Source: an uncultured Clostridia bacterium (GTDB taxonomy: Bacteria; Bacillota; Clostridia; TANB77; CAG-508). Taken from it: a stretch of 41,903 bases of DNA. The stretch spans positions 1-41,903 of the forward strand of contig CANQPE010000038.1 of NCBI GenBank assembly GCA_947625645.1, given 5' to 3'. The translations under genes and the position numbers were made by a program. Below, piece after piece: positions 10,958 through 19,438 of the stretch. The first letter of the stretch is position 1. Each line of letters begins with the position of its first letter. The notes under the pieces were generated by a model, which ran no database searches, was not told the DNA's origin, and saw only the letters and a list, made by a program, of their open reading frames with translations.

Positions 10958-11930
10958 TCAACTCTGGTATCCTAATTTTTCTATTTCTTCTATTGTCAAC
11001 TTTGTAGCTTTTTCTATGTCTTCTGCTTTTACACCTAATTTTAACAATTGTTTTGCTATTTGCAATTTTTCTTGTTGCCTGCCTTCCTTTCTTCCTTGCT
11101 GTCTACCCTCTTGTCTACCTTCTTGTCTGCCTTTTGATAAGCCGTATTCTTTCTCCTTTTTGCCTTCCTTCCTGTATCCAGCTCTCTTTTTCTTCTAACA
11201 ACATATCCACAAAACTCATATGTTCTGTTCCCTCCTTTTCCTCTAATTTTTTTATTATTTCTGTGTTGCCTAAAATTTCTCCATACACATAATGCACAAT
11301 TTCTTTTAAAAATTGAATATTTTTTATATTATCTTCTGTATACAATATGTATTCCAATACTTTTGCTAATTCTTCTGCTGTCTTTGCTTTTTCTAATCCT
11401 AATACTCTTAACATAAATATTTTACTATGTAATAAATTTTGTATTTTTATTAAATTAATATCTAATACACGATATTCTCCTAAACTTGGATTTCGATATC
11501 CTTTTATCTTTGGTTGCATTTCTTTTAAGCTCTTTTTAGCATTCCACTTTACTTTTCTACTAGTGTAAATAACTAATGGGATGATTAATGGGATTGTAAT
11601 TTCTTTTCGATTTTTGGTTTTGGGATTTTCTAATTTCATGATTTCCACTTGGTATTCCGCTATTCTCTGCGCCATATTGTAATCGATGCGTGATTGATGT
11701 TCGATTAAGAAAAATAAATTCGCATTTTTGAATTTATATAAGATATCTGCTTCTCGATTCTCAAATTGCGCATTCACAAATTTGCACTGGTACCTTTCAA
11801 TTTCCTCTTCTGTTATCTTTTCTTTCAGCGGCAATTGTTGGTTTAATATCTCCACCACTTGTGTTTTGTCTGACAGTAATTTTCGAAAAATTTTGTCATA
11901 TGGTTGGTTTGTTCTTTTGGTTTTTGTCAT
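10958..11930 (-). pseudogene. Rpn family PD-(D/E)XK nuclease/putative transposase, frameshifted near the 3' end
   Basis: MTKTKRTNQPYDKIFRKLLSDKTQVVEILNQQL..ADILYKFKNANLFFLIEHQSRIDYNMAQRIAEYQVEIM. The main frame stops at 11115; the +1 frame continues KEKEYGLSKGRQEGRQEGRQQGRKEGRQQEKLQIAKQLLKLGVKAEDIEKATKLTIEEIEKLGYQS* (stop 10958-10960), the typical Rpn C-terminus. Extra base in the A5 run (plus-strand T at 11157-11161). Confidence 0.8.
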
Positions 11931-12144
11931 AAATTGTACCTTTGCTCCTTTCTTGATTATATAAAATCGTCTTTTATTCGTCAAATTTGCTATCACAGTA
12001 AATTTTTGTCTTTTCTTTTGTTTCTTTCTCTTTTTTCTTACTTTCTTCTTTTTTGGGATTTTTTCGAACTAATTTTAGGAATTAAATACCTTTACATAAT
12101 AGCACATAAATTTCATTTTGGCAATACTTTTTTAAAATGATATC

Positions 12145-12279
12145 AAAAAAATATGCCTCCATAAAGATTTTTCCCTTTATTGAAGCACATTTTATTTTTA
12201 ATACATATCTATTTTTGGAAACAATCTGTCACAAAATGTTCCAAAAGGACAAAAAAGAACCGTCCCTATTTGTCCCTCA
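12145..12279. repeat. ~135 bp direct repeat, copy B
   Basis: aaaaaatatgcctccataaagatttttccctttattgaagcacatt..acaatctgtc..ggacaaaaaagaaccgtccctatttgtccctca, alignable end to end with 10821-10954. Confidence 0.85.
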
Positions 12280-12327
12280 ATAGGTTTCAATAAGTTTTGA
12301 ATCATGTAATAATTTTTTCTATATTCC

Positions 12328-12450
12328 CTATATTGTATAATCTTTCATTAACCATGTTTTCCCCACTTGCCTTGCTCCTCTAATTATCAATGGCTTTCTG
12401 TTAGATGATTCTTTCCATTTCTTTAACTCTTCTATTTTATCTCTATGCAT
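12328..12450 (-). pseudogene. N-terminal remnant of an AAA ATPase (DUF4143-type)
   Basis: MHRDKIEELKKWKESSNRKPLIIRGARQVGKTWLMKDYTI*: Walker A GARQVGKT at the position typical of DUF4143 ATPases, then an immediate stop; RBS-like AGAGGTGAT upstream. Confidence 0.65.
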
Positions 12451-12508
12451 ACCATCACCTCTAAATATATATCTATATATAGTATATTACATATTTTCAC
12501 AAAAACCA

Positions 12509-12583
12509 AATGACTTTTTGTGTTTATTGCACATTTTACTAATGACTTTTGCTGTGAAATTACACATTTTAATAACGACTTTC
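12509..12583. repeat. Degenerate ~32-33 bp tandem repeats upstream of the ATPase remnant
   Basis: aatgactttttgtgtttattgcacattttact / aatgacttttgctgtgaaattacacattttaat / aacgactttc. Confidence 0.6.
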
Positions 12584-12610
12584 AAAAAAATATGTCCCTA
12601 ATGGGACATA
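12584..12610 (-). terminator. Probable rho-independent terminator of the polysaccharide operon
   Basis: Minus strand TATGTCCCATTAGGGACATATTTTTTT: perfect 7-bp stem plus T run, just after the last operon gene. Sequence shared with the REP-like element at 6005. Confidence 0.75.
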
Positions 12611-12621
12611 TGTATATTAAT

Positions 12622-13647
12622 TCATTCTAATAATAAATCATCAAAATTATTTGTTGTTATTTCATTATAGTTTGATTTAAATCTTTCATATTCTTGTTTC
12701 CATGAATTATAACGTGCATCATCTCTATGATCAGGCAAATCGTAGTGACTTTTTAAATATTTAGAAAAATATCTTGTATATTTTGTTGCTCCATATACAT
12801 TTAGATGTTGATAGTTATAAAAATCTTTATCAAAATCAACTTTGAAATCATCTAATATATTAAAATTAAGCACTTCATAACCATTTTTTTGTATAATATC
12901 TGTTGCAGTATTTATATATTCCATAGCATTATTTATATAACCTCTTCTGGGAACTACAAATAATACATTTAATTTGTTTACCTTTATATACTCAATTAAA
13001 TCTTCCAATACTTCCTTATTATCCTGCTTTAACTCTATTTTTTTATTATTATCCCACTGATATATTTCTTGTGGTTCTATTTTCGTTGTAAAAACTGAAA
13101 ATAAGTATCCTTTATATATTTGTTTGTTTCCAATAATATTTATACTATTAATATTTTTCCATTTGTTATGATATAACAAAAAGCTAAAGTAATAATTTAT
13201 GTAATCTTCCTTTTTGATATTTGTATATTTTAACATTCCTTGAATTGCATCTATTCTATTTTTAGAATTTTTCAGAGAATCTATAACTTTTCTTTCTTGG
13301 CCGTCTTGTATATTTCCTAAATCATCACCTACTTTTGCTAAGTCTATTATGTATAATTTAGGACTTTGATATTTTTTTGACTCTTCCAACAAATATTTAA
13401 CTGATGATGAGGGTTGAGAATCTGAAGACATGATACCTGTTGTAAATCCATATAAATCATATGCTAAAGTAGTATTATAATGTGCATAAACATTGCTTCC
13501 TCCTACATAGACAATGTCTAATGATTTTTTTGGTTCATCATAAAAATATCCTATTGTTGTTTTATCTAACCATAATACTTTAAAAATAATGGTCCATAAA
13601 ACAAAAAATATAATTAAAAATATTATACTTTTTATAAATTTTTTCAT
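12622..13647 (-). CDS. SGNH-fold (DltD/AlgJ-like) acyl transfer partner of the MBOAT protein
   Basis: N-terminal TM anchor; SGNH block-I-like IVYVGGSNVYAHYNT; C-terminal FYNYQHLNVYGATKYTRYFSKYL with likely catalytic His; directly downstream of MBOAT. Confidence 0.75.
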   Translation of the reverse strand: MKKFIKSIIFLIIFFVLWTIIFKVLWLDKTTIGYFYDEPKKSLDIVYVGGSNVYAHYNTTLAYDLYGFTTGIMSSDSQPSSSVKYLLEESKKYQSPKLYIIDLAKVGDDLGNIQDGQERKVIDSLKNSKNRIDAIQGMLKYTNIKKEDYINYYFSFLLYHNKWKNINSINIIGNKQIYKGYLFSVFTTKIEPQEIYQWDNNKKIELKQDNKEVLEDLIEYIKVNKLNVLFVVPRRGYINNAMEYINTATDIIQKNGYEVLNFNILDDFKVDFDKDFYNYQHLNVYGATKYTRYFSKYLKSHYDLPDHRDDARYNSWKQEYERFKSNYNEITTNNFDDLLLE

Positions 13648-13659
13648 TCTCTCACCTCT

Positions 13660-15207
13660 TTAAACCTGCCTATATATAAAATTAGCCGGATTATATCCTG
13701 CCCCATAACAACCAAATATTATAATTGCAAATATCAATGCATACACAACAGTCCATTTAAAAATAATATTTTGTTCAAATAATTTTTTTCTTACATTTCC
13801 TTTTAATACTAGCTTCTCAACTATAAATAATATAAATATCGCTCCTGCCAATATTATAAAGTCTTTCATATCTAAACCTATATTACCTAATAAACTACTT
13901 AAATTGCTTCTATTTAACAATGTTCCTATATTATTTAACATCAAACAACTTTTTATTGCATTGATAGCACTGCTTACACTTGGTGCCCTAAAGAATATCA
14001 TTGAAAAAGAAAATAATAGATATGTTCTTATAGTTTGGTATAGTCTATAACTAAAAACTTCTGTATGAATTCCTATTTTATTATTTATTTTCTTTGAGAT
14101 TGGTCCTAAAATATCTTCTAAAAATATAAATAAGAACTGCAATAGTCCCGAACCAATTATATATGTATATGCACCTCCATGCCATACGCCGATTGCAACC
14201 CACATAATAAACATAGAAATATATAATGGTATTTTTTTACCAACTTTTTTTCCAAATACTTTTTTACATTTTTTATTTAGTTTTTGTATTACATCTGATT
14301 TTTGTAATGGATAAAATATATAATCTCTAAGCCAAGCTCCCAAGGTTATATGCCAGTTTCTCCAAAACTCAGTAATAGTTCTAGAAGCAAATGGTACTGT
14401 GAAGTTTTCTGGTAACTTAATACCCATTATTTCTGATATTCCCATAATAATATCTATTGAACCAGAGAAATTTGTATATAATTGTAAAGGAAAAAATAAT
14501 ATAGCAGCTACAGCAAAAATTGCCCTATATGTGTTTAAATCAGCCCAAACTGTATCTACAAACATCCCAATCCTCTGCGAAATAACTAATATTTTAAAAA
14601 GTCCCCATAAAATTCTAACCAATCCTCCGCACATAGATTCATAACTAAATTTATGTTCTCCATATAGTTCTTCTTTTCTATCTTCATATCTAATAAATGG
14701 TCCTGATGATAAAATGGGGAAATATGTCATAAACAAAGCACATTTAAATATATTGTCCTGTGCCCTCGTACTTCCCCTAAAAATGTCTACAAGATATCCT
14801 ATCATAATTAAAGAATAATAACTGATTCCAATTAATGAATTTCTTTGTACAAATTGGAATTGATAATCCATATTAAATAAATTACATACATGGTTAACTG
14901 TAGCCAAAAATAAATTAGTATATTTTAAATATATTAATTGTCCTAAAATTAAAAGTATTCCTAATATCAAAAATGCTTTTGATTTTTTAGGATTTTCCTT
15001 GTATTTATATATTAGTCTTCCACAAAAATAAGAAGATAGCAAGACAATTAATGCTTGCACAATGGTTCCCACAGTTAAATTATTATAAAATAAAAATATA
15101 ACACTTGATATCAGTACTACAACCCATTGTATTTTTTTCGGAACTATAAAATATATTGCGACCGTAATTGTACAAAATACAGCAAAAACTAAAGATGTTA
15201 ATGCCAT
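13660..15207 (-). CDS. MBOAT family O-acyltransferase (DltB/AlgI-like)
   Basis: FWRNWHITLGAWLRDYIFYPLQ and WVAIGVWHGGAYTYIIGSG (conserved MBOAT His); multiple TM helices. Confidence 0.92.
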   Translation of the reverse strand: MALTSLVFAVFCTITVAIYFIVPKKIQWVVVLISSVIFLFYNNLTVGTIVQALIVLLSSYFCGRLIYKYKENPKKSKAFLILGILLILGQLIYLKYTNLFLATVNHVCNLFNMDYQFQFVQRNSLIGISYYSLIMIGYLVDIFRGSTRAQDNIFKCALFMTYFPILSSGPFIRYEDRKEELYGEHKFSYESMCGGLVRILWGLFKILVISQRIGMFVDTVWADLNTYRAIFAVAAILFFPLQLYTNFSGSIDIIMGISEIMGIKLPENFTVPFASRTITEFWRNWHITLGAWLRDYIFYPLQKSDVIQKLNKKCKKVFGKKVGKKIPLYISMFIMWVAIGVWHGGAYTYIIGSGLLQFLFIFLEDILGPISKKINNKIGIHTEVFSYRLYQTIRTYLLFSFSMIFFRAPSVSSAINAIKSCLMLNNIGTLLNRSNLSSLLGNIGLDMKDFIILAGAIFILFIVEKLVLKGNVRKKLFEQNIIFKWTVVYALIFAIIIFGCYGAGYNPANFIYRQV

Positions 15208-15228
15208 GATTATTTACCCCTTTCATTA

Positions 15229-15963
15229 TTACATGATATTTCCGTTTGTTATTGCAATGTTTTGTCCAGTAATACTATTAGATTTTTCTGATAGTAAAAA
15301 TTCAAACATTGGAATTACATCATCAACAGCTAAATTGCTACCTGTTGGACTATTCATCGCATTTTGTTTTATTATTAATTCTGGAATATTTTCTAAAAAT
15401 TTTGTCTCTATCATTGATGGAGATATTCCATTTATTCTTATTCCTTTATCTGCATATTCATTGGCTAATGCTTTCACTAAACCTAGTAAAGCATATTTTG
15501 TACTCACATAGCTAGACAAATATTTGGGTGGAATATTAGTTGTACAAGATGTTAACATGACAACCACTTTACCAAATTTATTTTTTGCCATAAGTGGTAA
15601 AAATGCATTTAAAACAATAACTAACGATCTAAACGCTATATTTATGTCATTTTGAAATCTATCCCAAGTTAATTTAGAAAATTTTATATTTTCATATTTT
15701 CCTGCTGGTAAATGCACAATATGTGTTGGGATTTTACCAGTTTTTTTAATATTTTCTATAAATTCATAAGTTTTATTTTCATCTCTAAAATCGCCTGCTA
15801 CTAAAATCAATTTTTCTTTTAATTCTTCTTTTAGTCGTTTTAAATTACTTTCATCTCCATTATGATGTGCTATTATATAATCATAATCTTTGTTTATTTC
15901 ATCTATTAACTTTACTCCTATGTCAGAAGAAGCTCCTGTAATTAATAATACTTTTTCATTCAC
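15229..15963 (-). CDS. SDR family oxidoreductase (FabG-like)
   Basis: KVLLITGASSDIGVKLI Rossmann motif; LSSYVSTKYALLGLVKALANEYADKGIRINGISPSMIET (YxxxK active site). Confidence 0.9.
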   Translation of the reverse strand: MNEKVLLITGASSDIGVKLIDEINKDYDYIIAHHNGDESNLKRLKEELKEKLILVAGDFRDENKTYEFIENIKKTGKIPTHIVHLPAGKYENIKFSKLTWDRFQNDINIAFRSLVIVLNAFLPLMAKNKFGKVVVMLTSCTTNIPPKYLSSYVSTKYALLGLVKALANEYADKGIRINGISPSMIETKFLENIPELIIKQNAMNSPTGSNLAVDDVIPMFEFLLSEKSNSITGQNIAITNGNIM

Positions 15964-16474
15964 TTAGAACACCTACTTTCATTTTTCCCCTTGATACTTT
16001 TTCAAATTTCTTGTTAAGAATTTCAAAACCAATTGTAAATTGTTTAAACATTTCATTTATTTCAATAACTTTTCCTTTAATTATCAATGGGCTATCTGAT
16101 ACAAATACAGGCTTTTTAAATAAAATTTCTACACTATGGATAAGGCTATATTTACCAGGTAAATATACTCCAGCTAAAGTTGATAAAAAAGATGATGTTA
16201 ACATACCATAAACCACTTTTTCGTTATACCCCTTGGACTTAGCATAATCAAAATCATTATGTAAAGGATTAATGTCCCCTGTTATCTCACGAAATGATTC
16301 TACCATTTCATTAGTAATATTAACTTGAAATTGTTCTTCTAAGCCAATTTTTATATCTTCAAATTTATATTCTTTTATAATATTTTCTTGATACTGTCCA
16401 ATAGTTTTGTAAGAATACGTGTGTACAGCATCATGATTTTCAGTACTTTCTATTTTATTCATTTTTTGCTCCAT
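15956..16474 (-). CDS. MaoC-like hot-dog dehydratase/hydratase
   Basis: VESFREITGDINPLHNDFDYAKSKGYNEKVVYGMLTSSFLSTLAGVYLPG: MaoC/R-hydratase signature (D..N..H). Confidence 0.88.
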   Translation of the reverse strand: MEQKMNKIESTENHDAVHTYSYKTIGQYQENIIKEYKFEDIKIGLEEQFQVNITNEMVESFREITGDINPLHNDFDYAKSKGYNEKVVYGMLTSSFLSTLAGVYLPGKYSLIHSVEILFKKPVFVSDSPLIIKGKVIEINEMFKQFTIGFEILNKKFEKVSRGKMKVGVLSE

Positions 16475-16482
16475 TTTTTATT

Positions 16483-16725
16483 TTAATTCATCCTAGAAAT
16501 TATAATCTCTACCATTTCTCCAACATTTTTCATTGTTGTTACTTCATTCATATTAAATTTCATTCCAAATTCTTGCTCTACTGCAACAATTAAATTAATA
16601 TGTTCTAAACTGTCCCAGTCTTCAATATCATTTGATGTTGTCTCTGGTTTTACAACTATACTTTCATCATCAAATACATCTCTAAAAACATTGTTTAATC
16701 TTTCATAGATTTCTTCCTTTTCCAT
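16483..16725 (-). CDS. Acyl carrier protein
   Basis: 80 aa; DIEDWDSLEHINLIVAVEQEFGMKF with the phosphopantetheine Ser in the DSL motif. Confidence 0.93.
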   Translation of the reverse strand: MEKEEIYERLNNVFRDVFDDESIVVKPETTSNDIEDWDSLEHINLIVAVEQEFGMKFNMNEVTTMKNVGEMVEIIISRMN

Positions 16726-18536
16726 TATTCTTCCACCTCTATTACATTATTTTTATTAGTATATCCATTTGATATATCTAATTTATATATTTTATTTCCT
16801 TGCTCATCACAAGATATCTCTTGAAAACCTTGCAAGTCATAAAAATCAATAACCATTTTGTTTTTTACTGTTGGATAATAATAACCATATATTGTTTTAA
16901 TATTCCTTTCTTTCGCTTTTTTTACAAGCATATCCATCATTGCAAATTCCATGTTTCTTTTTAAAACTCTACAACTCATTATCCATAAATCTATATGTAA
17001 TTCATCTTTATTTTTTATATTTCCAATTATAACAGATATAACACCATTGTCCCCAAATATATCTTCTAATTTTCCATATATTTTTATATAATTGTCATCA
17101 CTATAAACTTCTTCAATATCTGCTAAAGAATATCTTTTAGTTGTTAAATTAAATTGATTACTTTTATTGCTTAGTTGTGATATTCTCTCTAAATATATTG
17201 GTTTAAATGTTGCTATTTCTGCTTTCATTTCTAATGATTTTAAATAATCTTCATAGTTATCAAATGACATCATCATCTGACTTCTTTTTGCATTATCTTT
17301 ATATAGTTCATTTTTCTTTAAATCTTCATTTGAAAAGTTTGTAACTTCAAAATATCCATTATGGTCAATGATTCGAATATAATTTTCAGGAACATCTATC
17401 TCAGGAGTTGCAATTCCTTCTATGTAATTTTGTACTATTTTTCTTTCTGCAGGATTATCATCAACAAATACAAAACTATCCGCTCCTAAATTTAGTTCTT
17501 CTGAAATATCTTTAACATTTAGATTTTTAGGATTCCAATTGGCTTTAATTATTATAAAGTCATCCGGTTTTAATGTCCCTGCTGGATGGTTTAGTCCAGC
17601 TATTGCATTTTCATATTCATTTTTAGAATTTATATTTAATATTACTCCTAAATCTTTATGAGCTTTTAAATACTTTTGAAACTCAGAGTAAACTTGTCCA
17701 CTTGGAACTTCTGGTCCTATCTTTAAGTTTTCTACTCCGTCATCTCCAACAATTCCGCCCCATAATGTATTATCTAAATCTAGTACAAATGCTTTTTTGT
17801 TTTTTCCATAAATAGATTTTATAATATTGGCTAAATTAAATGATAAATATGGTATTGCTGGTACTTCCATTGCATATTTATACATATGCCAATAAAATTG
17901 ATTTGCCCATTTATCTAATCCATAACATGAGGATATGTAATTTATATCATTTATAAAAAAGTTTTTAGTACTGTTTGCATAATCATAAAATTTTTGGTTT
18001 AGTTTTGTTATAAAATTCGTTCTTCCATGCATATCTACTGCATCCTTATTTCCTAGTAAACGGTAATATGGATATTCAAAATTATTTTGTATGATTACAC
18101 TATTGAATTTTTCACTCAAACTTTGCCAGATTTTTTTGAACTTTTCATATTCACTATCTAGCATGCTTTCAATATTTTTCTCATCATCACGCATTGTCGG
18201 ATATTCCATTATGTTTCTATTTGTTGTATGAATATAAATAACATCTGGATTAAAATTATCTAATTCTTCATTTCCAAATATAGCATCTTCATAATATTGA
18301 TTATATTCTGATTCATAAAATCTTGGTTTTATTCCATAGTTTAATAAGAATATTTCCAACATATTTTTTATTTCACTAGTTGTTGATCCTCCTAATATTG
18401 CTATGTTCTTTTCTAGTAATTGTTCATTTTCTAATAATTGTTTTTTTATTTTCTTTTTGTTTTTTATTAAATATTCTACATTAAATGGATATTCTAGCTC
18501 TTTAAAATAATTTTTCACTTTATACCTCTCTTTCAA
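16725..18536 (-). CDS. FkbH-like HAD-IIIC family protein with N-terminal SGNH-like and C-terminal GNAT-like regions
   Basis: N-terminal IAILGGSTTSEI; HAD motif FVLDLDNTLWGGIVGDDG; FVFVDDNPAERKIV; C-terminal LWIMSCRVLKRNMEFAMMDMLVKKAKE. Confidence 0.92.
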   Translation of the reverse strand: MKERYKVKNYFKELEYPFNVEYLIKNKKKIKKQLLENEQLLEKNIAILGGSTTSEIKNMLEIFLLNYGIKPRFYESEYNQYYEDAIFGNEELDNFNPDVIYIHTTNRNIMEYPTMRDDEKNIESMLDSEYEKFKKIWQSLSEKFNSVIIQNNFEYPYYRLLGNKDAVDMHGRTNFITKLNQKFYDYANSTKNFFINDINYISSCYGLDKWANQFYWHMYKYAMEVPAIPYLSFNLANIIKSIYGKNKKAFVLDLDNTLWGGIVGDDGVENLKIGPEVPSGQVYSEFQKYLKAHKDLGVILNINSKNEYENAIAGLNHPAGTLKPDDFIIIKANWNPKNLNVKDISEELNLGADSFVFVDDNPAERKIVQNYIEGIATPEIDVPENYIRIIDHNGYFEVTNFSNEDLKKNELYKDNAKRSQMMMSFDNYEDYLKSLEMKAEIATFKPIYLERISQLSNKSNQFNLTTKRYSLADIEEVYSDDNYIKIYGKLEDIFGDNGVISVIIGNIKNKDELHIDLWIMSCRVLKRNMEFAMMDMLVKKAKERNIKTIYGYYYPTVKNKMVIDFYDLQGFQEISCDEQGNKIYKLDISNGYTNKNNVIEVEE

Positions 18537-19438
18537 CTACAACTATTGTCTAAACAAATCCAATCTCCTAATATTTTGCTAGCTTCCTCTGTAAATTCTT
18601 GTGTACACCCAGCAGGAGTAAACGTTAATTCTCCAAACACGGTGTTTCCATTAACATTATATAAGTCCACTCTTACAAATTTAAATGGTTTTGATAATTT
18701 TCTTGCATACTCTACCATATCGCCTAAATTATCTGGTCTTGATGCTGTAGTTTTTGAAATATATTTATCTGGATAAATATTATCAACTTTATTCCAATTC
18801 AAATCCATGAAATTTAATTGTACTTTATTAGCCCTATCTGTACATGTTTCTATTAATTTCGGTTCACCGTGAAAGCAAAAAAATTTATAATCATTTGGAA
18901 GAACACCTTGATCTGTTTCCAAATATTTTTCACATATAATTCTTGGTTTTATTTTAAAATAATGTGTTTCTGCTGATTGATACCCATACACTTTGCTGAT
19001 CCATTTATTCAATTGTTTAATCGTTTCTTCTTTATCTAATTTTTCTTTATCTGTACATATAATATTCCATCCACAACCATGCGTAGCCTTTAAAACAAAC
19101 TTCTGCGGTAATTCTTCCCATTTTATTTCATTGGCATTCTCATATACACCATATAGTGTATTTAAAATTTCTGCACACCCGTTTTTTTCTACAAAATTTC
19201 TAACTTCATATTTATCTGTACATTTAGCATATAATTCATTTTTTTCGTAATCGTTTAGTTTAAGATACATCAATTTCTCATTAAACAATTTGGGGTCTTT
19301 CAAATTTAACTTTTTACCTTGAGATGCCTCATATAAAATTTTGTTCAACGTTTTAGGAGATACGATCGTCAATATGTAATTTCTAATTTCAATAATCTTT
19401 TCATATATTTTTTTTATAACTTTATTATTTTTTATCAT
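18533..19438 (-). CDS. TupA-like ATP-grasp protein
   Basis: PKLFNEKLMYLKLNDY...VLKATHGCGWNIICTDK...ICEKYLETDQGVLPNDYKFFCFHGEPKLIE...GELTFTPAGC. Confidence 0.85.
   Translation of the reverse strand: MIKNNKVIKKIYEKIIEIRNYILTIVSPKTLNKILYEASQGKKLNLKDPKLFNEKLMYLKLNDYEKNELYAKCTDKYEVRNFVEKNGCAEILNTLYGVYENANEIKWEELPQKFVLKATHGCGWNIICTDKEKLDKEETIKQLNKWISKVYGYQSAETHYFKIKPRIICEKYLETDQGVLPNDYKFFCFHGEPKLIETCTDRANKVQLNFMDLNWNKVDNIYPDKYISKTTASRPDNLGDMVEYARKLSKPFKFVRVDLYNVNGNTVFGELTFTPAGCTQEFTEEASKILGDWICLDNSCS

Noticed and set aside
11053-11130. Short tandem repeat (cttgtctacc/ccttcttgtctg) considered as CRISPR or VNTR
   Set aside because: Encodes the GRQEG repeats of the Rpn C-terminus; units too short with no spacers, so not CRISPR.
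10791-11292. Plus-strand ORFs with CLPSCLPSCLP-like repeats
   Set aside because: Antisense translation of the GRQEGRQ codon repeat in Rpn plus the palindromic element; not a real cysteine-repeat protein.
12509-12583. ~32-nt repeats considered as a CRISPR fragment
   Set aside because: Adjacent degenerate copies without unique spacers and no cas genes in the window.
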